Assembly (NCBI GenBank): GCA_964476045.1 | Contig: CAYYYJ010000003.1 | Coordinates: 1-58,729 of the forward strand | Direction of reading: 5' to 3' | DNA length: 58,729 nt | Origin: CAYYYJ01 sp964476045 | GTDB lineage: Archaea > Aenigmatarchaeota > Aenigmatarchaeia > QMZP01 > JACQNV01 | Part shown: piece by piece, positions 57,307 to 58,729 of the stretch | Position numbering within the stretch: position 1 is the first letter of the stretch | Layout of the letters: each line of letters opens with the position of its first letter | Made by a program: the position numbers and the translations under genes | The notes under the pieces: generated by a model | Seen by the model: only the letters and a program-made list of their open reading frames with translations | What the model was told of the DNA's origin: nothing | The model's database searches: none

Positions 57307-58729
57307 ATGCAGCCAAATAAAGAATCTTATTTTGTTTTGCCGGAAAATTACGTCAAAGGGAAGACTAAGTTCGTGATCATATCTGGGTCTGTCATCTCTG
57401 GCGTAGGGAAAGGGACATTCTCTTCATGTTTGGGCGCTTTACTCAAATTGCATCATGGATTAAATATCGCTCCAATAAAGTTTGATGGGTACCTGAACGT
57501 GGACGCGGGGACACTGAACCCTTATAGGCACGGGGAAGTTTTTGTCCTTGAAGATGGGGCTGAAACTGATCTGGATTTAGGGAGCTATGAGAGGATGCTA
57601 AATCAGAATCTGACAAAAGATAATTATCTTACAGCCGGCAAGCTTTTCAAAATTGTTATTGACAAGGAAAGGGCAGGAAAATTCCTGGGAAGAGATGTTC
57701 AATTCATTCCGCATGTCACAGGGGAGATAAAAGGTTTTTTGAGGAATCTTGCTGTAAAAACAGGCGCTGACATTATTTTGGTTGAAGTTGGAGGGACAGT
57801 CGGAGATATAGAAAATTCTTATTTTTTGGAGGCGATGAGAGAACTTGCTTACGAAGAAGGGAAGGAAAATGTCTGCTTTGTCAATGTTGCTTACATTATT
57901 GAACCTAAAAGTTTAGGTGAACACAAGAGTAAGGCTGCGCAACTTGGGATAAGGACATTAATGCAACTCGGGATCCAGCCTGATGTCGTAATCTGCAGAA
58001 GCCGAAACCCTGTCCCAGAAAATATAAAAGAGAAGATGTCTGTGTTCTCAAACATCCCTGTCTCGAGAGTGTTTAATTTGTATGATGCCGGGACAATTTA
58101 TTCCATTCCGATTTTTTTGAAGGATAATGGAGTTGACAAGGAAATTTTGGAAATACTGAAATTAGATCCGAGCAAAACTTCAGAAGAATTCGATAAGTGG
58201 AAAGATTTCGTGGGAAAAATAAATTCGTCAAAAAAAGAAATCGTTGTTGCTATCACTGGAAAATATATTGGAGTGCATGATTCTTATTTATCGATTCTGA
58301 AAGCCCTAGAGCACACAGGCCCATACTACGGGGTTAAAATAAATGTGAAATGGATAGATACAGAAGAGATAAAGGGCCAGGAAGATGCTGCAAGAAATTT
58401 GGCTGATGTGAATGGAATAGTTGTTCCTGGAGGCTTCGGGAAGCGAGGCGTGGAAGGCAAGATAGAGTGTATACGATTCGCCAGGGAAAAAAATATTCCT
58501 TATTTTGGCTTATGTTATGGGATGCAGTTAGCAGTAATAGAATTTGCCAGAAATGTATGTGGACTGGAGGGCGCACACACAACAGAAGTTAACCCTAAAA
58601 CAGAAGATCCTGTTATTTGCATACTACCAGAACAGGAAGAGGTAAAGGAGCTTGGTGGAACAATGAGATTAGGAGCTTATGATGTTTTGATAAAAGAGAA
58701 TTCTCTCGCAAATAATTTCTATGGAAAAT
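57307..58729 (+). CDS. pyrG: CTP synthase (3' end beyond the window)
   Basis: 474 codons are visible of about 540. The synthase domain has SGSVISGVGKGTFSS in place of the usual GG-VSSLGKG, then KFDGYLNVDAGTLNPYRHGEVFVLEDGAETDLDLG and VEVGGTVGDIE. The glutaminase domain has VVPGGFGKRG and the nucleophile FGLCYGMQ. It makes CTP from UTP and glutamine. The upstream stretch 56986-57306 shows no convincing gene. Confidence 0.96.
   Translation, partial: MQPNKESYFVLPENYVKGKTKFVIISGSVISGVGKGTFSSCLGALLKLHHGLNIAPIKFDGYLNVDAGTLNPYRHGEVFVLEDGAETDLDLGSYERMLNQNLTKDNYLTAGKLFKIVIDKERAGKFLGRDVQFIPHVTGEIKGFLRNLAVKTGADIILVEVGGTVGDIENSYFLEAMRELAYEEGKENVCFVNVAYIIEPKSLGEHKSKAAQLGIRTLMQLGIQPDVVICRSRNPVPENIKEKMSVFSNIPVSRVFNLYDAGTIYSIPIFLKDNGVDKEILEILKLDPSKTSEEFDKWKDFVGKINSSKKEIVVAITGKYIGVHDSYLSILKALEHTGPYYGVKINVKWIDTEEIKGQEDAARNLADVNGIVVPGGFGKRGVEGKIECIRFAREKNIPYFGLCYGMQLAVIEFARNVCGLEGAHTTEVNPKTEDPVICILPEQEEVKELGGTMRLGAYDVLIKENSLANNFYGK

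Noticed and set aside
1..58729. CRISPR arrays, rRNA genes, insertion sequences with transposases
   Set aside because: No regularly spaced repeats, no rRNA-like sequence and no transposase or integrase frame were seen.

Overview
The window is from an archaeon with an AT-rich genome. It carries aIF2-gamma, aEF-2, ribosomal protein eS6, prefoldin alpha, Kae1, peptidyl-tRNA hydrolase 2, Mre11 and the GatCAB amidotransferase. It also has leaderless-looking genes behind TATA boxes and tRNA genes split by introns. Small single-domain proteins, many toxin-antitoxin remnants and a large Cys-repeat surface protein suggest an uncultivated, DPANN-like lineage; that placement is inference. Two 100-N runs show it is a draft scaffold.

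Layout. 0-3 kb: HicBA, two extracytoplasmic proteins sharing an HxHA motif, a ThiI-like PP-loop protein. 3-7 kb: mre11-gatC-gatA, a HAD hydrolase, tRNA-Met with two introns. 7-14 kb: DUF59 protein, pentapeptide protein, a decayed RelBE cassette flanked by a duplicated kinase 5' end, tRNA-Thr, two paralogous tiny membrane proteins, MgtC, Kae1, tandem VapBC, a 2OG-Fe(II) oxygenase. 14-23 kb: aIF2-gamma/ACP/eS6, ZIP transporter divergent from a NikR-like regulator, OB-fold protein, VapBC, Pth2, prefoldin, SRPBCC protein. 23-29 kb: DUF4143 ATPase, HsdS remnant, tRNA-Gly with two introns, a PadR/flavin reductase/small CxxC protein regulon, CopC-cupredoxin lipoprotein, FAD oxidoreductase. 29-43 kb: CPBP protease, ZIP-like membrane protein, tRNA-Arg with three introns next to a TrmG10-type methyltransferase, GatB, epimerase, PolX, DUF433/DUF5615 pair, aEF-2, Nudix. 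43-52.5 kb: toxin-antitoxin and HEPN/nucleotidyltransferase island with a palindromic operator in front of most modules. 52.6-58.7 kb: DUF373 protein, lipoprotein, Cys-repeat surface protein, partial CTP synthase.

The most unusual content is RNA-level. All four tRNA genes are split, with eight introns in total: four at the usual 37/38 site, three in D-loops and one in a T-loop. The D-loop and T-loop introns are copies of one another, and a further copy lies at the left window edge outside any recognisable tRNA. A second family, a roughly 50-nt hairpin with conserved flanks and covarying stems, occurs six times. It is nested inside three introns, sits 4-5 nt behind two tRNAs, and lies just before the flavin reductase start codon. 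Together these look like a nested mobile or regulatory RNA element system focused on tRNA genes.
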